A stretch of 64,000 nt of DNA from CAVPDE01 sp963707125 (GCA_963707125.1 CAVPOU010000023.1:141147-205146), one strand, 5' to 3'. Numbered from the stretch's first letter, positions 45,560 to 54,902 are shown. Program-made: numbers and translations. Notes: generated by a model from the letters alone, not told the origin.

Positions 45560-46651
45560 ATGAAAAAAATCTCAAGGAGAACCTTCATCAAGGGTGCGGC
45601 TGTCGTGGGAACTGCTTTTGCCGCGTCTCCCATGATCTTTGTCCCCAGAGCCCGTGCCTCTTATGCGAAAAAGACGATCATTCACCCGAACGTGAACAAC
45701 CTTCGAGTGGTCGGTATCACAGATCCTTCCATGACCAGAGCTGAGGAGGTTGGAATCGACTGGGTGCGGCAGGAAGAACTGGTCGTGCAGAAACCCGTGT
45801 GGGAGAACCTTGACCGTTTGGCTTGCGCACTCACTGATGTCCAGAACCCTGAGCAGGCTTGGCAAAGCATCTTCATCAAGCCTCCGCGCAAACCATGGTC
45901 CGAGGCGATCGTAGCCATAAAGACGAATCACATCATGGTACAGCACACCCGCAGCGCGGTCATGTCCAAGATCTGCCATGTCCTCACGGATGTTGTTGGC
46001 GTCAAAGGCTCCAATATCCATATCTATGATGCTTGTCACGGAAGCGACCTGTCAAAGGAGACTCCTTTCAAGGGCCTTCCCGAAGGCACACGCATCGAGG
46101 ACCGATGGGGAGCAAGCAATACGAACACGCTTGTCCCTTCACCCTGGAGAAGCGGGAACGACAAAGCCAAGTGCATCAAGCATCTTGTGGACGGATCGGT
46201 GGATATCCTGGTCAACATCTCCATGTGCAAAGGCCACAGCAGAACTTACGGCGGCTTCACCATGACCATGAAAAACCACTTCGGCACCTTTTCTCCATCG
46301 CCCGGGCATCAGGATCAGGCTTTGGAATATCTGCTGGCCCTCAATAAAACCGAAGAGATCCTGGGCCCCATGGACAAGCAGACAGGGAAAGTCCTCTATC
46401 CTCGCCAGCAGCTCTGCCTCGTTGACGCGCTCTGGGCGAGCAAGCCGGGTCCCGGCGGAAATCCCACTCATCAACCCAACTTCCTGGCCATGGGCGTGAT
46501 GTCTCCGATCGTGGATTACGTGCTGGCAACCCGTTTCAGAGGGGAAAAGATGGGCTGGGCGCCGGACATGGAAGCCTTGAACCGTTTTCTCACAGAGTTC
46601 GGTTACACCGAAGCGGATCTGCCGAACGGCGGGAAGATCATGGAGATTTGA
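45560..46651 (+). CDS. Tat-exported DUF362-family protein
   Basis: 363 aa. The twin-arginine leader KISRRTFIKGAAVVGTAF ends near ARASYA, predicting export of a folded, probably cofactor-bearing protein. The body (VAIKTNHIMVQHTRSAVM, VNISMCKGHSRTYGGFTMTM, MKNHFG) matches DUF362, a family often linked to iron-sulfur proteins though this member lacks ferredoxin motifs. Role unknown. The ATG at 45560 has AAAGGA upstream; a TTG two codons earlier is possible. Confidence 0.85.
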   Translation: MKKISRRTFIKGAAVVGTAFAASPMIFVPRARASYAKKTIIHPNVNNLRVVGITDPSMTRAEEVGIDWVRQEELVVQKPVWENLDRLACALTDVQNPEQAWQSIFIKPPRKPWSEAIVAIKTNHIMVQHTRSAVMSKICHVLTDVVGVKGSNIHIYDACHGSDLSKETPFKGLPEGTRIEDRWGASNTNTLVPSPWRSGNDKAKCIKHLVDGSVDILVNISMCKGHSRTYGGFTMTMKNHFGTFSPSPGHQDQALEYLLALNKTEEILGPMDKQTGKVLYPRQQLCLVDALWASKPGPGGNPTHQPNFLAMGVMSPIVDYVLATRFRGEKMGWAPDMEALNRFLTEFGYTEADLPNGGKIMEI

Positions 46652-46770
46652 TGGCTCCGGAACAGGAAATCCCCTCCACCTCCCCTTTCGTCAAAGGGGA
46701 GGGCAGCCGTGGAATCACGAGAAAGCCTTCAATCCTTTCTTAAAGGGGGATACAGGGGGATTTTGCTGCG

Positions 46771-47252
46771 ATGTTTTCGCGATTTTAGGCCTCTGCCTCC
46801 TTCTTATCTCTTGCTCTCTCCCTAAACCAAACCCTTTTCTAGAAGGCCCCAAACTGAAGGGATTCGAACAGGCCGGTCCTCTCACGGTCTACAACAGGAG
46901 CAATCTTTTCGATTACATGAATGGAGAAGCCGAAGCTTACCTCCCTTTTGGATTTCGTCTTCTTTACGTGAGCATTTTCAGTACTGAAAAGACGGACAGC
47001 CGGATGGTTCTGGAAATCTATGACATGAGCACCCCGCAGGGGGCCGGTGGCATTCTGAAAAAATATTCTAGTGAAGGAGGCTCAACTCTCCCCGGAACCG
47101 GAGATGCTGCTTGGTCGGACAAAGGAATTGTTTTGTTAAGACAGCGGAATTATTTCATGCGCATTTTTCCTGATCCGTCTCCTGAAAACGAAGTCAAGCC
47201 GACCACGCAGGAGATGATCGACCTCGCCCGGGAAATCGTGCTATTATTCTAA
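46771..47252 (+). CDS. Putative lipoprotein (DUF6599-like), frameshift in signal peptide
   Basis: The body from about 46830 reads LEGPKLKGFEQAGPLTVYNR, then SNLFDYMNGEAEAYLPFGFR and VLEIYDMSTPQGAGGILKKY, resembling a family of periplasmic proteins with a YxxGxAE core (DUF6599-like, from memory). Upstream in the same frame is LGLCLLLISCS, a clear lipobox with no start codon. An ATG at 46771 reads MFSRF and joins that signal if one T is added in the TTTT run at 46783-46786. A single-base error or mutation is likely; without it the first ATG is 46917. Confidence 0.65.
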
Positions 47253-47262
47253 GATTACTCCT

Positions 47263-47299
47263 GTCCACGGACAAACGAACTGAGTTTGTCCGTGCCACC
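47263..47299. repeat. GGCACGGACAAAC palindrome, single copy
   Basis: GTCCACGGACAAACGAACTG then AGTTTGTCCGTGCCACC, directly after the lipoprotein gene. Confidence 0.8.
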
Positions 47300-47361
47300 G
47301 AAAACAAACCTTCTTCTGTGCGCTCTTAGCGTCTTTGCGGTGAGGCAAAAGGGTTTTGCTC

Positions 47362-47844
47362 ATGGCTAAAGACAAACTCCCCACAACCCAGGCGATTCGC
47401 ATGCTCAAGGAGAACGGAGTCAACTTCACCCTCCGCACTTACAAGTACGAGGAGAAGGGAGGCACGCCCGTGGCATCCCGCGAACTGGGAGTGGCGGAGC
47501 GTCAAGTGATCAAGACGCTTGTGATGGAGGATGAGCGCAAAAATCCTTTACTGATCCTGATGCACGGAGATAACCAGGTCTCCACGAGGAATCTCGCCAG
47601 AGTTCTGGGGGTGAAAAGCGTTGAGCCCTGCGATCCTGAAACAGCTCACAGGCACACGGGATACGTGGTAGGCGGGATTTCTCCCTTCGGCACCAGAAAA
47701 CTCCTGAAGGTTTATGTTGAGGCTTCGGTTCTCGAACTTCCTAAGATTTATGTCAATGCGGGAAAAAGGGGGTTGCTTGCAGAAATGTCGCCACAGGAGC
47801 TGAAGCGTGTTCTCAATCCGATTGCGGTGAATGTGGCAATATAA
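47362..47844 (+). CDS. ybaK: Cys-tRNA(Pro)/Cys-tRNA(Cys) deacylase, YbaK type
   Basis: 160 aa YbaK/EbsC domain. Key family parts: KTLVMEDERKNPLLILM, NLARVLGVKSV, TGYVVGGISPFGTRKLLKVY (the GxxSPFG loop) and the late IYVNAGKRGLLAEMSP. It removes wrongly attached Cys from tRNA-Pro in trans. Start at 47362 with AAAGGG upstream; the TTG two codons earlier is less likely. Confidence 0.93.
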   Translation: MAKDKLPTTQAIRMLKENGVNFTLRTYKYEEKGGTPVASRELGVAERQVIKTLVMEDERKNPLLILMHGDNQVSTRNLARVLGVKSVEPCDPETAHRHTGYVVGGISPFGTRKLLKVYVEASVLELPKIYVNAGKRGLLAEMSPQELKRVLNPIAVNVAI

Positions 47845-47851
47845 AAACAGG

Positions 47852-47954
47852 AATACAGAAGACAGTAGTCAGAAGACAGAATAACCCCTTTCTTTCCATC
47901 CTTTTTCTTTTCCTTATTCTGTCTCCTGTCTACTGTATTCTGTCTTCTGTATTC
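47852..47954. repeat. Inverted repeat GAATACAGAAGACAGTAG / CTACTGTATTCTGTCTTCTG
   Basis: A long imperfect hairpin between convergent genes; may act as a two-way terminator. Confidence 0.55.
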
Positions 47955-48748
47955 TATGTTCCAAACATTTCCTCCATCTTCTTTTTGCTCATCTTTAGGT
48001 AGTCCCTGTCTCTTGAGAACACTTCAAGGGTGATCGTGTCATTGTAGCCAATCGCTTTCAAGGCTTTCACAACCTTTGAGAAATCAATAATGCCGGCGCC
48101 TATGGGAAGGTGCTGATCCTCCTTTCCGAAATTGTCACTCACATGAAGGTGACCGATACGGCCAGGAAACATCTCAATGAAACGGAGACACTTCTTCCCT
48201 CCCGCATCATCGATGTGGGCGTGACCGACATCGAGCAGGAGATTGACCGTCGGGAACTTGGCCAGGATATCCTCAAACTCTTCGGGATTCACCAGCCACT
48301 GCGTTCTGGGGAACATGTTTTCAAGACAGAGGCACAACCCCAAAGCGTGGGCCTTCTCCACAATAAGCTCAAGGCTTTCCATCGCATGCGCCTTGGTCAA
48401 CTCGGGTACAAACGACCCCAGTCCCATCATATAACTCGGATGAAGAACGACCTTGAGGGGTTCCATGTCTGCTGCAACCTCAAGAGAGGCGAGAGTCTCA
48501 TCAATTGAAGCCTGCCTTATCCTGTCCGTAAGATCCGCAGTAGAAAGAAAAGTTGGAAGGTGAAACACGAGCCCCAGATCATAGCGCTTCAGGCTTTCCA
48601 GAATTTCGCGTTTCTGCCTCTGGATGCTTTTGCAGTCTCCGTGAGGAGGATCCATGGCCAGTTCCAGGTAATCAAATCTCAATTCTGCGATGGCCCTCAC
48701 CTCATCGAGAATGGGACGCAGCGGAGAATTCGTGGCTCCATAGAGCAT
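47954..48748 (-). CDS. Xylose-isomerase-like TIM barrel (sugar phosphate isomerase/epimerase)
   Basis: 264 aa AP-endonuclease-2/xylose-isomerase-like barrel. LCLENMFPR (metal Glu), LLLDVGHAHI (Asp/His), IGHLHVSDNFG (His) and TLEVFSRD (Glu) mark the metal site. Start at ATG 48748 with AAAGGAGG upstream; a GTG four codons earlier overlaps that site. The substrate cannot be told from sequence. Confidence 0.85.
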   Translation of the reverse strand: MLYGATNSPLRPILDEVRAIAELRFDYLELAMDPPHGDCKSIQRQKREILESLKRYDLGLVFHLPTFLSTADLTDRIRQASIDETLASLEVAADMEPLKVVLHPSYMMGLGSFVPELTKAHAMESLELIVEKAHALGLCLCLENMFPRTQWLVNPEEFEDILAKFPTVNLLLDVGHAHIDDAGGKKCLRFIEMFPGRIGHLHVSDNFGKEDQHLPIGAGIIDFSKVVKALKAIGYNDTITLEVFSRDRDYLKMSKKKMEEMFGT

Positions 48749-48819
48749 ACTACACAACACCTCCTTTCCGAGGCTGACATATCATATTCGATGTCCACCT
48801 CCCTGTCGATGCCTTTCCG

Positions 48820-48875
48820 CTTTGTGCCTATGTGCCTTTGAACCTTTGTGCCTCCATTGTGGTGCAGGTATCAAG
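48820..48875. repeat. CTTTGTGCCT-type repeat remnant
   Basis: TTTGTGCCTATGTGCCTTTG and CTTTGTGCCTCCATTG resemble one arm of 22775-22935. Confidence 0.45.
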
Positions 48876-49001
48876 CTGAAGTCCTCGCCTAAAGGCTAGC
48901 ATTTTCATCACATCCCGTGGGGAGACAATAAACTAACTCATTGAAATTATTGGCTTGACATCAATTTTCTTTTTCCATATCCTTCACCTTTAGGATCATT
49001 C

Positions 49002-49472
49002 TTGAGCGATTTCAGATTACGCGAATTGAGAGCAGAAAAGACAGTGCTGGATGATCAAACAGTAGAACTCAACCTGCCCAGCAAAATCGGCTACGAACGC
49101 ATTGCCATAGGCGGCCTGGCTGCCTTTGCCAAGAGTGTCGGTTTTTCCTCACCACGAATTGAGGATTTGAAGACTTCTGTAGCGGAAGCCTGCATCAATG
49201 CGATGCAGCACGGGAACAAGGGAAAGCCGGATGCCCGTGTCCTTATTGCGATCAGATTTCAGGAGAATACCCTTCGCATTTCAGTGTCCGACGAGGGTGA
49301 TGGGATGAAGACTGAACCACCGGACCCGGACATCGAAAGGATACTTGAAAACCTGGATCCTCCTGTTGGTTTTGGCGTTTTCTTAATGAAGCGGCTGATG
49401 GATAAAGTCGAGTTCAACAGGACGTCCAACCATCGGCACGAGGTGAGAATGATGATGCAGTTGACGGGGTGA
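49002..49472 (+). CDS. RsbW-like anti-sigma factor/serine kinase ATPase
   Basis: 156 aa GHKL ATPase. The N box VAEACINAMQHGN, the G1 box VSDEGDGM and the late GFGVFLMKRLMDKV are typical of anti-sigma serine kinases. It would phosphorylate and sequester the STAS protein encoded 63 bp downstream, releasing or holding a sigma factor or other target; no sigma gene is in the window. The start is TTG with AGGA upstream; internal TTG/GTG starts are possible, so the first ~15 residues are uncertain. Confidence 0.85.
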   Translation: MSDFRLRELRAEKTVLDDQTVELNLPSKIGYERIAIGGLAAFAKSVGFSSPRIEDLKTSVAEACINAMQHGNKGKPDARVLIAIRFQENTLRISVSDEGDGMKTEPPDPDIERILENLDPPVGFGVFLMKRLMDKVEFNRTSNHRHEVRMMMQLTG

Positions 49473-49535
49473 CCAGTCCTACGATCCGCTTTCCGACTGG
49501 CATCCTCCCTTAAGGTCCAAGAAGGAAGAAACGTT

Positions 49536-49895
49536 ATGAACCAGCGCCCGAATGAAATAAAGATTGAAAGCCATGGCGACATCATACTGCTGGATATTCG
49601 CGGTGACGTAACCGCCTTCTCCGAACCTTCCCTCAACAGCGCCTACACCAGTGCAAAAGAATCCAGCCCCAAGAAGATCATTCTCAGATTTGAAGAAGCT
49701 TCCTACATCAACAGCGGGGGCATTGCTGTCCTCATCCAGGTTCTTGCCCAAACCAGACGAAACAACCAGAAGATCGGCATCACCGGCCTGTCGGATCACT
49801 TCAAAAAAATCTTCAACATGGTTGGGATTACGAAGTTCGCAACGATCTATCCGACTCTGAAAGACGCCTTAAGTGCGATGTCAGCTATCTCATAA
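49536..49895 (+). CDS. STAS-domain anti-anti-sigma factor (RsbV/SpoIIAA-like)
   Basis: 119 aa STAS domain. The phosphorylatable Ser lies in EASYINSGGIAVL. The partner kinase is upstream, and a PP2C/SpoIIE phosphatase with a cNMP-binding domain at 59014 could dephosphorylate it. AAGGAAG lies before the ATG. Confidence 0.9.
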   Translation: MNQRPNEIKIESHGDIILLDIRGDVTAFSEPSLNSAYTSAKESSPKKIILRFEEASYINSGGIAVLIQVLAQTRRNNQKIGITGLSDHFKKIFNMVGITKFATIYPTLKDALSAMSAIS

Positions 49896-50057
49896 CGCAC
49901 GAGCTTTCTTGTACCCTCTAGCTTAACCTTTATTCACAAGGTCATTCAGCTCTCCCGAGAATCCCTGATGCTTCAGCACATTGAAAGATTTTCTCCTCCT
50001 CGCAGAAAGCAACGATCCCATGATCTGATGAACGAGAGCAATGAACCTCTTGTTTGG

Positions 50058-50118
50058 ATCATTTGAATTTTGATCATTGAGGTTTGTTTCGGATTTCGAG
50101 TTTCGTGCTTCGGATTTT
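50058..50118. repeat. TTCGGATTTCG family repeat (one arm)
   Basis: ATTGAGGTTTGTTTCGGATT and CGAGTTTCGTGCTTCGGATT. It would add spurious residues (MRFVSDFEFRASDF) to the next gene if a start at 50077 were used. Confidence 0.6.
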
Positions 50119-50196
50119 TGGCCACGCCATTCTCAAGACGGAATTTACTGGCCCTGGATTGGGCGCTTTCGAAGTAGACTGAATTTAGGTAGTCCG

Positions 50197-51496
50197 TTGT
50201 CCAAAGAAGAGCTCCACATCCAATTAGAACAGCTCACCGCTTCTCTGAAGCAGGCAGAAGAAGTGCGTGCCGAGCTCGATCGCCGCATCTTTCACCTCAA
50301 AACCCTCTACGACGTCAGCAAAGACATGTACGGCAGTGTGGAGGTGGACTCCATCCTGAGAAGCTTTCTCCTCATGTCCATGGGCAATTTCGGAGTCGTC
50401 ACCGGCTTTATTCTCTTGGCCAATGTGGAGTCGGTTGAAATAGAACGATTCATTACCCTCGGAATTCAGGATAGTGACTCCTCTTCGTTCAGAAAGGAGT
50501 GGCAGGAGGTCCTGAAGCAAAAAGGCCTGTACCAATCCATGGCAGCGATTAGAGAGATGTCGAACTCTGAATCCTTTCTCTCCCCTATCACGCTCACTCT
50601 CCCCTTTATCATGGATGACGATACCATGGCGCTCCTCGGCCTGGGGTCCAAGCTGGCGGGCGATATTTACAACCAGGATGACAAGGAACTGCTCTACACG
50701 CTCCTCAACAACCTGTCCGTGGCCATAAAGAATGCGCGGTCTTTCGAAGAGATCCGGCGCCTGAACGTGGACCTTGAGGCGAAGAACCTGGAGCTCAGCA
50801 AGACCCTGAATGAGCTGAAGGAGTCGCTGAGGAAGATCGAGATCCTGGAAAGCATCAAAGCCAACCTGAGCAAGTTCGTACCTACTGCCGTGACCCGTCT
50901 TATTGAAAAAGCTCCTGCTGAAGCGTTCCCCGAGCTTCAGGAGCGCGATCTCTCGGTTCTCTTTCTGGATATCGGCGGATACACAGGCCTCTGTGAGCGC
51001 CTTGGCCATACTGTGGTGCACGATATTATCGAGAAACACTTCTCTGTTTTCATGGATGCCATTTATGCGAACAATGGGGATGTCAATGAAACTGCAGGCG
51101 ATGGCCTGATGGTCCTCTTCCTCAACGAAGATCAGGAGGGCAATGCTCTGGACGCCGTGCGCACTGCGCTCACGATCAGGGATCAAACGCTGCGGCTGAA
51201 AGATGAGTGCACCATGCTTTATCGGCCCCTGGATATCAATATGGGCATCAACTCCGGCACAGCGCTTGTGGGCGCTGCAAAATTTGAAAGCCTCATCGGC
51301 TCCCGATGGACTTACACAGCCAGAGGCACTCTGACGAATGTAGCGGCAAGAATAAGCGCTCTCGGATCCAAGGGCACCCTGCTGATGGCAAGGACGACCG
51401 CTGAAAGAGTCAAGGAACACTTTTTCTCCTGTGCAACGTGGAAAGTTCAAACTCAAGAATGTATCCGAAGAAGTGGAAGTGTTCGAGCTTAAATAG
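50197..51496 (+). CDS. GAF-like sensor plus class III nucleotide cyclase
   Basis: About 433 aa. A short coiled coil (ELHIQLEQLTASLKQAEEVR) leads into a GAF-like domain (about 25-190), a second coiled coil, and a class III adenylate/guanylate cyclase domain (FLDIGGYTGLCERLG with a metal Asp, later INMGINSGTALVG). Metal Asp2 falls at GDGLMVLF. The TTG at 50197 is a guess; the frame extends to 50077 through a repeat. A 1-nt indel near 51425 shifts the end: the other frame gives GKFKLKNVSEEVEVFELK, the usual cyclase tail, stopping at 51496. Its N-terminus is homologous to that of the histidine kinase at 51803. Confidence 0.82.
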
Positions 51497-51521
51497 GTCT
51501 GGTATTCGCAGAGGAGGCCTT

Positions 51522-51742
51522 GGTGGCACGGACAAACTGAACTGAGTTTGTCCGTGCTGCCGAGCTTCGCTCCATGCTCCTCCCCCTTTCGTAAAGGGGG
51601 AAAGAGGGGGATTTTGAAAGGCAACCTGATATAGAGCACGCTTTGGTGCCACGGACAAACGAACTGAGTTTGTCCGTGTTGCTGCGAAGATTTAGAATGA
51701 CCACGGGTGGCACGGACAAACTATTTTTGTTTGTCCGTGCCA
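51522..51742. repeat. GGCACGGACAAAC palindrome, three copies
   Basis: Copies at 51522-51561, 51645-51680 and 51706-51742. A separate CTCCCCCTTTC / AAAGGGGGAAAG stem lies at 51577-51613. Confidence 0.85.
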
Positions 51743-51802
51743 CTGTTGAATGAAGATTTATCGTAGGGCAGGCCACCGTGCCTGCCACCCGGAGGAACAA
51801 CC

Positions 51803-53290
51803 GTGCAAAACGACAACCCTTCTTACGCCGACGAAGAAGTCCAGGCTGAGCTGGACAAGCAGCTCTTCCACCTCAAAACGCTTTACGACGTGAGTCACGA
51901 GCTGTTGGGTCTTACCGACGTCAGCATGATCCTCAGAAATTTCCTTCTCATGACCATGGGGAACTTCGGCACGGCCCAGGGTTTCATCATGGATGAGAAT
52001 GCCCACACAGGGGAAATCAATCACTTTGAATCTTTCGGCTTTGAGGAGGAAGAGCATCCCCTTATCCGGAGCCTCGGGAGAGAAGCTCTCTCGAAGAAAA
52101 CTTTCGGCCGTTTTTTGACCCGTGAAGACTTCTCTGATGAAATGAAGGGCCTGAATCCGGGGCTTCCCGCTGTTCTCGTTTTCAACATCGATGAAGAGTC
52201 TTCCGGAGTGATGGGGTTAGGACCAAAAATTGTGGGCGACGAGTACAGCACCGACGACAAAGAGCTTCTTGGAACCCTCCTAAACAATCTTGAGGTCTCC
52301 ATCAAGAATGCTCGTTACTCTGAAGCCTTGCGAAAAGCGCTCGATGAAATCAGAGTCCTCAACCGTGCAAAAGACAAGGCCATCACTCACCTCACCCACG
52401 AGTTGCTGACCCCTATCTCGCTGCTGAAGAGTTCTCTGACTATGATGGAAAAGAAGCTCCAGCGCGTTCCCGGCTTTGATTTTCAGGGCAACATGGACAG
52501 GGCACAGCGCAGCATACAGCGCCTCTCCGAGATTCAGAGCGAGGTCGAGGACATTATGAAAGGGAGAGAACACAAGGTCCGCCATACCCTCTCCAAATTC
52601 CTCGACCTCTGTGGCGACGAGATTGAAGTTCTTTTTGCCGAGCAATTCGGAGAAGGCCCTGTTCTCAAGAAAATCAGGGAACGAATCAACGAGCTTTTCA
52701 CGTCCAGAGAAAGCGAGCCTGCAGAAATTAACCTCGGAGATTTCGTCACTGAGAAGATCGAAGAGATCAAGCCCCTTTATTCCCACAGACGCGTGGACTT
52801 GAACACTTCTATCGAATCCACACCTCCCATCTGGATGCCTCCGGACCCCCTTGAAAAGATCGTCAAAGGTCTGATCAAGAACGCCATTGAGAACACCCCT
52901 GACGAAGGGAAGATCGAGGTTGGCGTAAGAAGCAGGGGCAAGGCGGTGGAGCTCCGGGTCAGGGATTTGGGGGTGGGAATCGTTCCGGAGCATCAGAAGC
53001 ACATCTTCGAAGGATTCTTCCCAACCCAGGATACGATGCTCTACTCTTCCAAGAAGGCGTTTGATTTCAATGCAGGTGGGAGAGGCGCAGACCTGCTGCG
53101 CATGAAGATCTTTTCCGAGCGCTTCAATTTCACGATATCCATGACTTCCGCAAGATGCAAACACCTTCCTCTGACCAAAGACTCCTGCCCTGGCCGGATC
53201 AGCGAATGCGAATTCTGCAAGACCGTTGAAGACTGCTACGAATCAGGCGGTACGACCTTCGAGGTCCTCTTCCCCGAAAAGCCAAAGTAA
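51803..53290 (+). CDS. GAF-like sensor histidine kinase
   Basis: 495 aa with a GTG start set by CGGAGGAAC. A GAF-like domain (about 20-180) is followed by a coiled coil and H box AITHLTHELLTPISLL (His near 201). The N box is GLIKNAIENTPDEG and the G boxes DLGVGI and AGGRGADLL. A C-terminal Cys-rich stretch (CKHLPLTKDSC, CEFCKTVEDC) sits inside the ATPase lid region and could bind metal. The N-terminus (FHLKTLYDVSHELLG) matches the cyclase upstream (FHLKTLYDVSKDMYG), so one sensor feeds two outputs. No receiver is adjacent. Confidence 0.88.
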   Translation: MQNDNPSYADEEVQAELDKQLFHLKTLYDVSHELLGLTDVSMILRNFLLMTMGNFGTAQGFIMDENAHTGEINHFESFGFEEEEHPLIRSLGREALSKKTFGRFLTREDFSDEMKGLNPGLPAVLVFNIDEESSGVMGLGPKIVGDEYSTDDKELLGTLLNNLEVSIKNARYSEALRKALDEIRVLNRAKDKAITHLTHELLTPISLLKSSLTMMEKKLQRVPGFDFQGNMDRAQRSIQRLSEIQSEVEDIMKGREHKVRHTLSKFLDLCGDEIEVLFAEQFGEGPVLKKIRERINELFTSRESEPAEINLGDFVTEKIEEIKPLYSHRRVDLNTSIESTPPIWMPPDPLEKIVKGLIKNAIENTPDEGKIEVGVRSRGKAVELRVRDLGVGIVPEHQKHIFEGFFPTQDTMLYSSKKAFDFNAGGRGADLLRMKIFSERFNFTISMTSARCKHLPLTKDSCPGRISECEFCKTVEDCYESGGTTFEVLFPEKPK

Positions 53291-53616
53291 TCTCTCGCAG
53301 AGCGGGCAGAGTTACTGGAGTCCTCCTAGGATGGGTTGAGCCATTCGACTTCTGCTCATGGCCCTGAGTCAAATCGAAGGGCCTGCGAAACCCTTCACCC
53401 TATCGACCCGCGATCGTCATTCCCGCGCCCAAAACCGTCATTCCCGCGGAAGCGGGAATCCAGCCTTCTTGCTTTTACCTCTCCGCTCTTTGCTCTACGC
53501 TGTTCTACTGACCGTTGAATGCTGCAGCAGGAAGGGCACGTCCATGAAATGGTGATTTTCTGCTGGAAATAGTGAAGGCAGGGGGAATCTCACAAAATCA
53601 TGGGCGTCCCGTTTTT
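53291..53616. other. Intergenic DNA with a REP-type palindrome
   Basis: Holds the CATTCCCGCGGAAGCGGGAATCC repeat (about 53417-53463; also at 19712 and 38901) and no recognised gene. Confidence 0.5.
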
Positions 53617-54021
53617 TTATGGCTTTACGGTGAACTTCCCGTACTCTCGGAAATGGGCATCAAAAGCGAAGGCATTGCTGATATTCAGATGTTCCATTAA
53701 AGCAAAACTCGTGCAGTCGGTGAAGCTGAAGGCGTGATCCCCGTAAGTTTTGAAGATCTTCCAGGCCTCTTCTATGATTTCGGGAGTGATATGCTCGATT
53801 TGAATGAATTGACTTGTGCGAAGGGCTTCACCGAACTGGACAGCAATCTCATGTCCGGCTCGAAGACGGATGATCGTATAACTCTCATCCAGTACGTAGT
53901 CGCTAGTGACGAATATTCGTCTCGATTTTAAACAGGCATCTCTGAATTCAAGAGATGACTCGTGGTAGGAATCCTCCCTGTTTTCGATTGCAAGAAACGC
54001 TGACGTATCTATGAAGATCAT
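53617..54021 (-). CDS. PIN-domain toxin (VapC-like)
   Basis: 134 aa. Acidic PIN residues: FIDTSAFLA (D5), SDYVLDESYT, SFTDCTSFALME and FDAHF. Mg-dependent RNase. It overlaps the upstream antitoxin gene by four bases. Confidence 0.85.
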   Translation of the reverse strand: MIFIDTSAFLAIENREDSYHESSLEFRDACLKSRRIFVTSDYVLDESYTIIRLRAGHEIAVQFGEALRTSQFIQIEHITPEIIEEAWKIFKTYGDHAFSFTDCTSFALMEHLNISNAFAFDAHFREYGKFTVKP

Positions 54022-54272
54022 TTGCTTGCACGGCTGTAGAGGTACTGATCATGCTTCTCAGCCAAGTAACGGGGCCCGTCGAAAGAACCTCGTCTCTTAT
54101 ATAACGGATCGGAACGATAGGTCTTGACCGCCTCTATGGGAAGATGCTCCCGAGACTTGTCAATCAGATGGCGAATTACTCCCGAAACGGTCGTTCCGCT
54201 GGCGCTAGCTTGCTTACGAAGAGCTTCATAGTGCTCTATGCTTAGTTCAATATTGAGCCTTTTCTTGGCCAT
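54018..54272 (-). CDS. Ribbon-helix-helix antitoxin
   Basis: 84 aa. The N-terminal ribbon-helix-helix KRLNIELSIEHYEALRKQA, then SGTTVSGVIRHLID, binds DNA; the basic C-terminal tail (SDPLYKRRGSFDGPRYLAE) likely blocks the PIN toxin encoded next. Autoregulated through the promoter at 54293-54331. Confidence 0.8.
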   Translation of the reverse strand: MAKKRLNIELSIEHYEALRKQASASGTTVSGVIRHLIDKSREHLPIEAVKTYRSDPLYKRRGSFDGPRYLAEKHDQYLYSRASK

Positions 54273-54292
54273 GGATACACCTCATTTTATCT

Positions 54293-54331
54293 GTACGTAC
54301 GCATTTTATTCCTGGGTATCTTCTTTGTCAA
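54293..54331 (-). promoter_or_regulatory. Promoter of the PIN toxin-antitoxin pair
   Basis: On the minus strand TTGACA (54331-54326), a 17-bp spacer and TAAAAT (54308-54303), followed by the palindrome GTACGTAC (54293-54300) near the start point, a likely operator. Confidence 0.7.
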
Positions 54332-54437
54332 CCTCATCCCCCTCTCCCCAGGCAAAACTTTACTCCCTCTCTCTTCTTCTCTGTGACTCTAGCGACCCTG
54401 AGCGGAATCGAAGGGGAGCGGGCGAGAGGACATATCT

Positions 54438-54902
54438 TCACGATCTCGTGCTGCTCAGAAGGGTCTTGAAGTGTATCTTCACCTCTTGTCTTGTCTCTTT
54501 CAGCCTGTCGAGAAAGTGGGCAGCCAGATTGGTCATCATTTGACACCCGATATCCCGGTCTTCGGCTGCCAGTTCCCTTACGGCTGACGTTTCCATGCAA
54601 AACAGAATACCGTCCTCCGCGCAGCGTGCCGACAGGCTGTACTGGTAAGGCGGAACAAGAGCGGAAGTGCCAAAGACATCCCCCGGGTCACGTAGAATCG
54701 ATATGGGCAGATCAAAATCTTTTTCAACCGCGGTCATGAGCTCCACGGCCCCTGACCTCAGAATGTAGACGCCGTTCGCCGCCTGGCCCTCCTTGATAAT
54801 CTGCTGCCCCTTCTTCATGGAGATTTCTTTGCCCACAGCCAGGATTTTTTTCATCTGGCTTTTCCCCAGCCCTCTAAAAAGATACGTAGACGATGAATCC
54901 AT
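54438..54902 (-). CDS. Cyclic-nucleotide-binding domain protein
   Basis: 154 aa single cNMP-binding domain (MKKGQQIIKEGQAANGVYIL, DPGDVFGTSALVPP, the phosphate-loop region) and no DNA-binding domain. The start at 54902 has GGAGGAGG upstream. Two broken copies lie at 56365 and 58621. With two nucleotide cyclases in the region it may read their signal. The helical C-terminal tail (MMTNLAAHFLDRLKETRQEV) may contact a partner. Confidence 0.85.
   Translation of the reverse strand: MDSSSTYLFRGLGKSQMKKILAVGKEISMKKGQQIIKEGQAANGVYILRSGAVELMTAVEKDFDLPISILRDPGDVFGTSALVPPYQYSLSARCAEDGILFCMETSAVRELAAEDRDIGCQMMTNLAAHFLDRLKETRQEVKIHFKTLLSSTRS

Noticed and set aside
50077..50196. N-terminal extension of the cyclase (MRFVSDFEFRASDF...)
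   Set aside because: Encoded by an intergenic repeat; no ribosome site and no match in its sister kinase.
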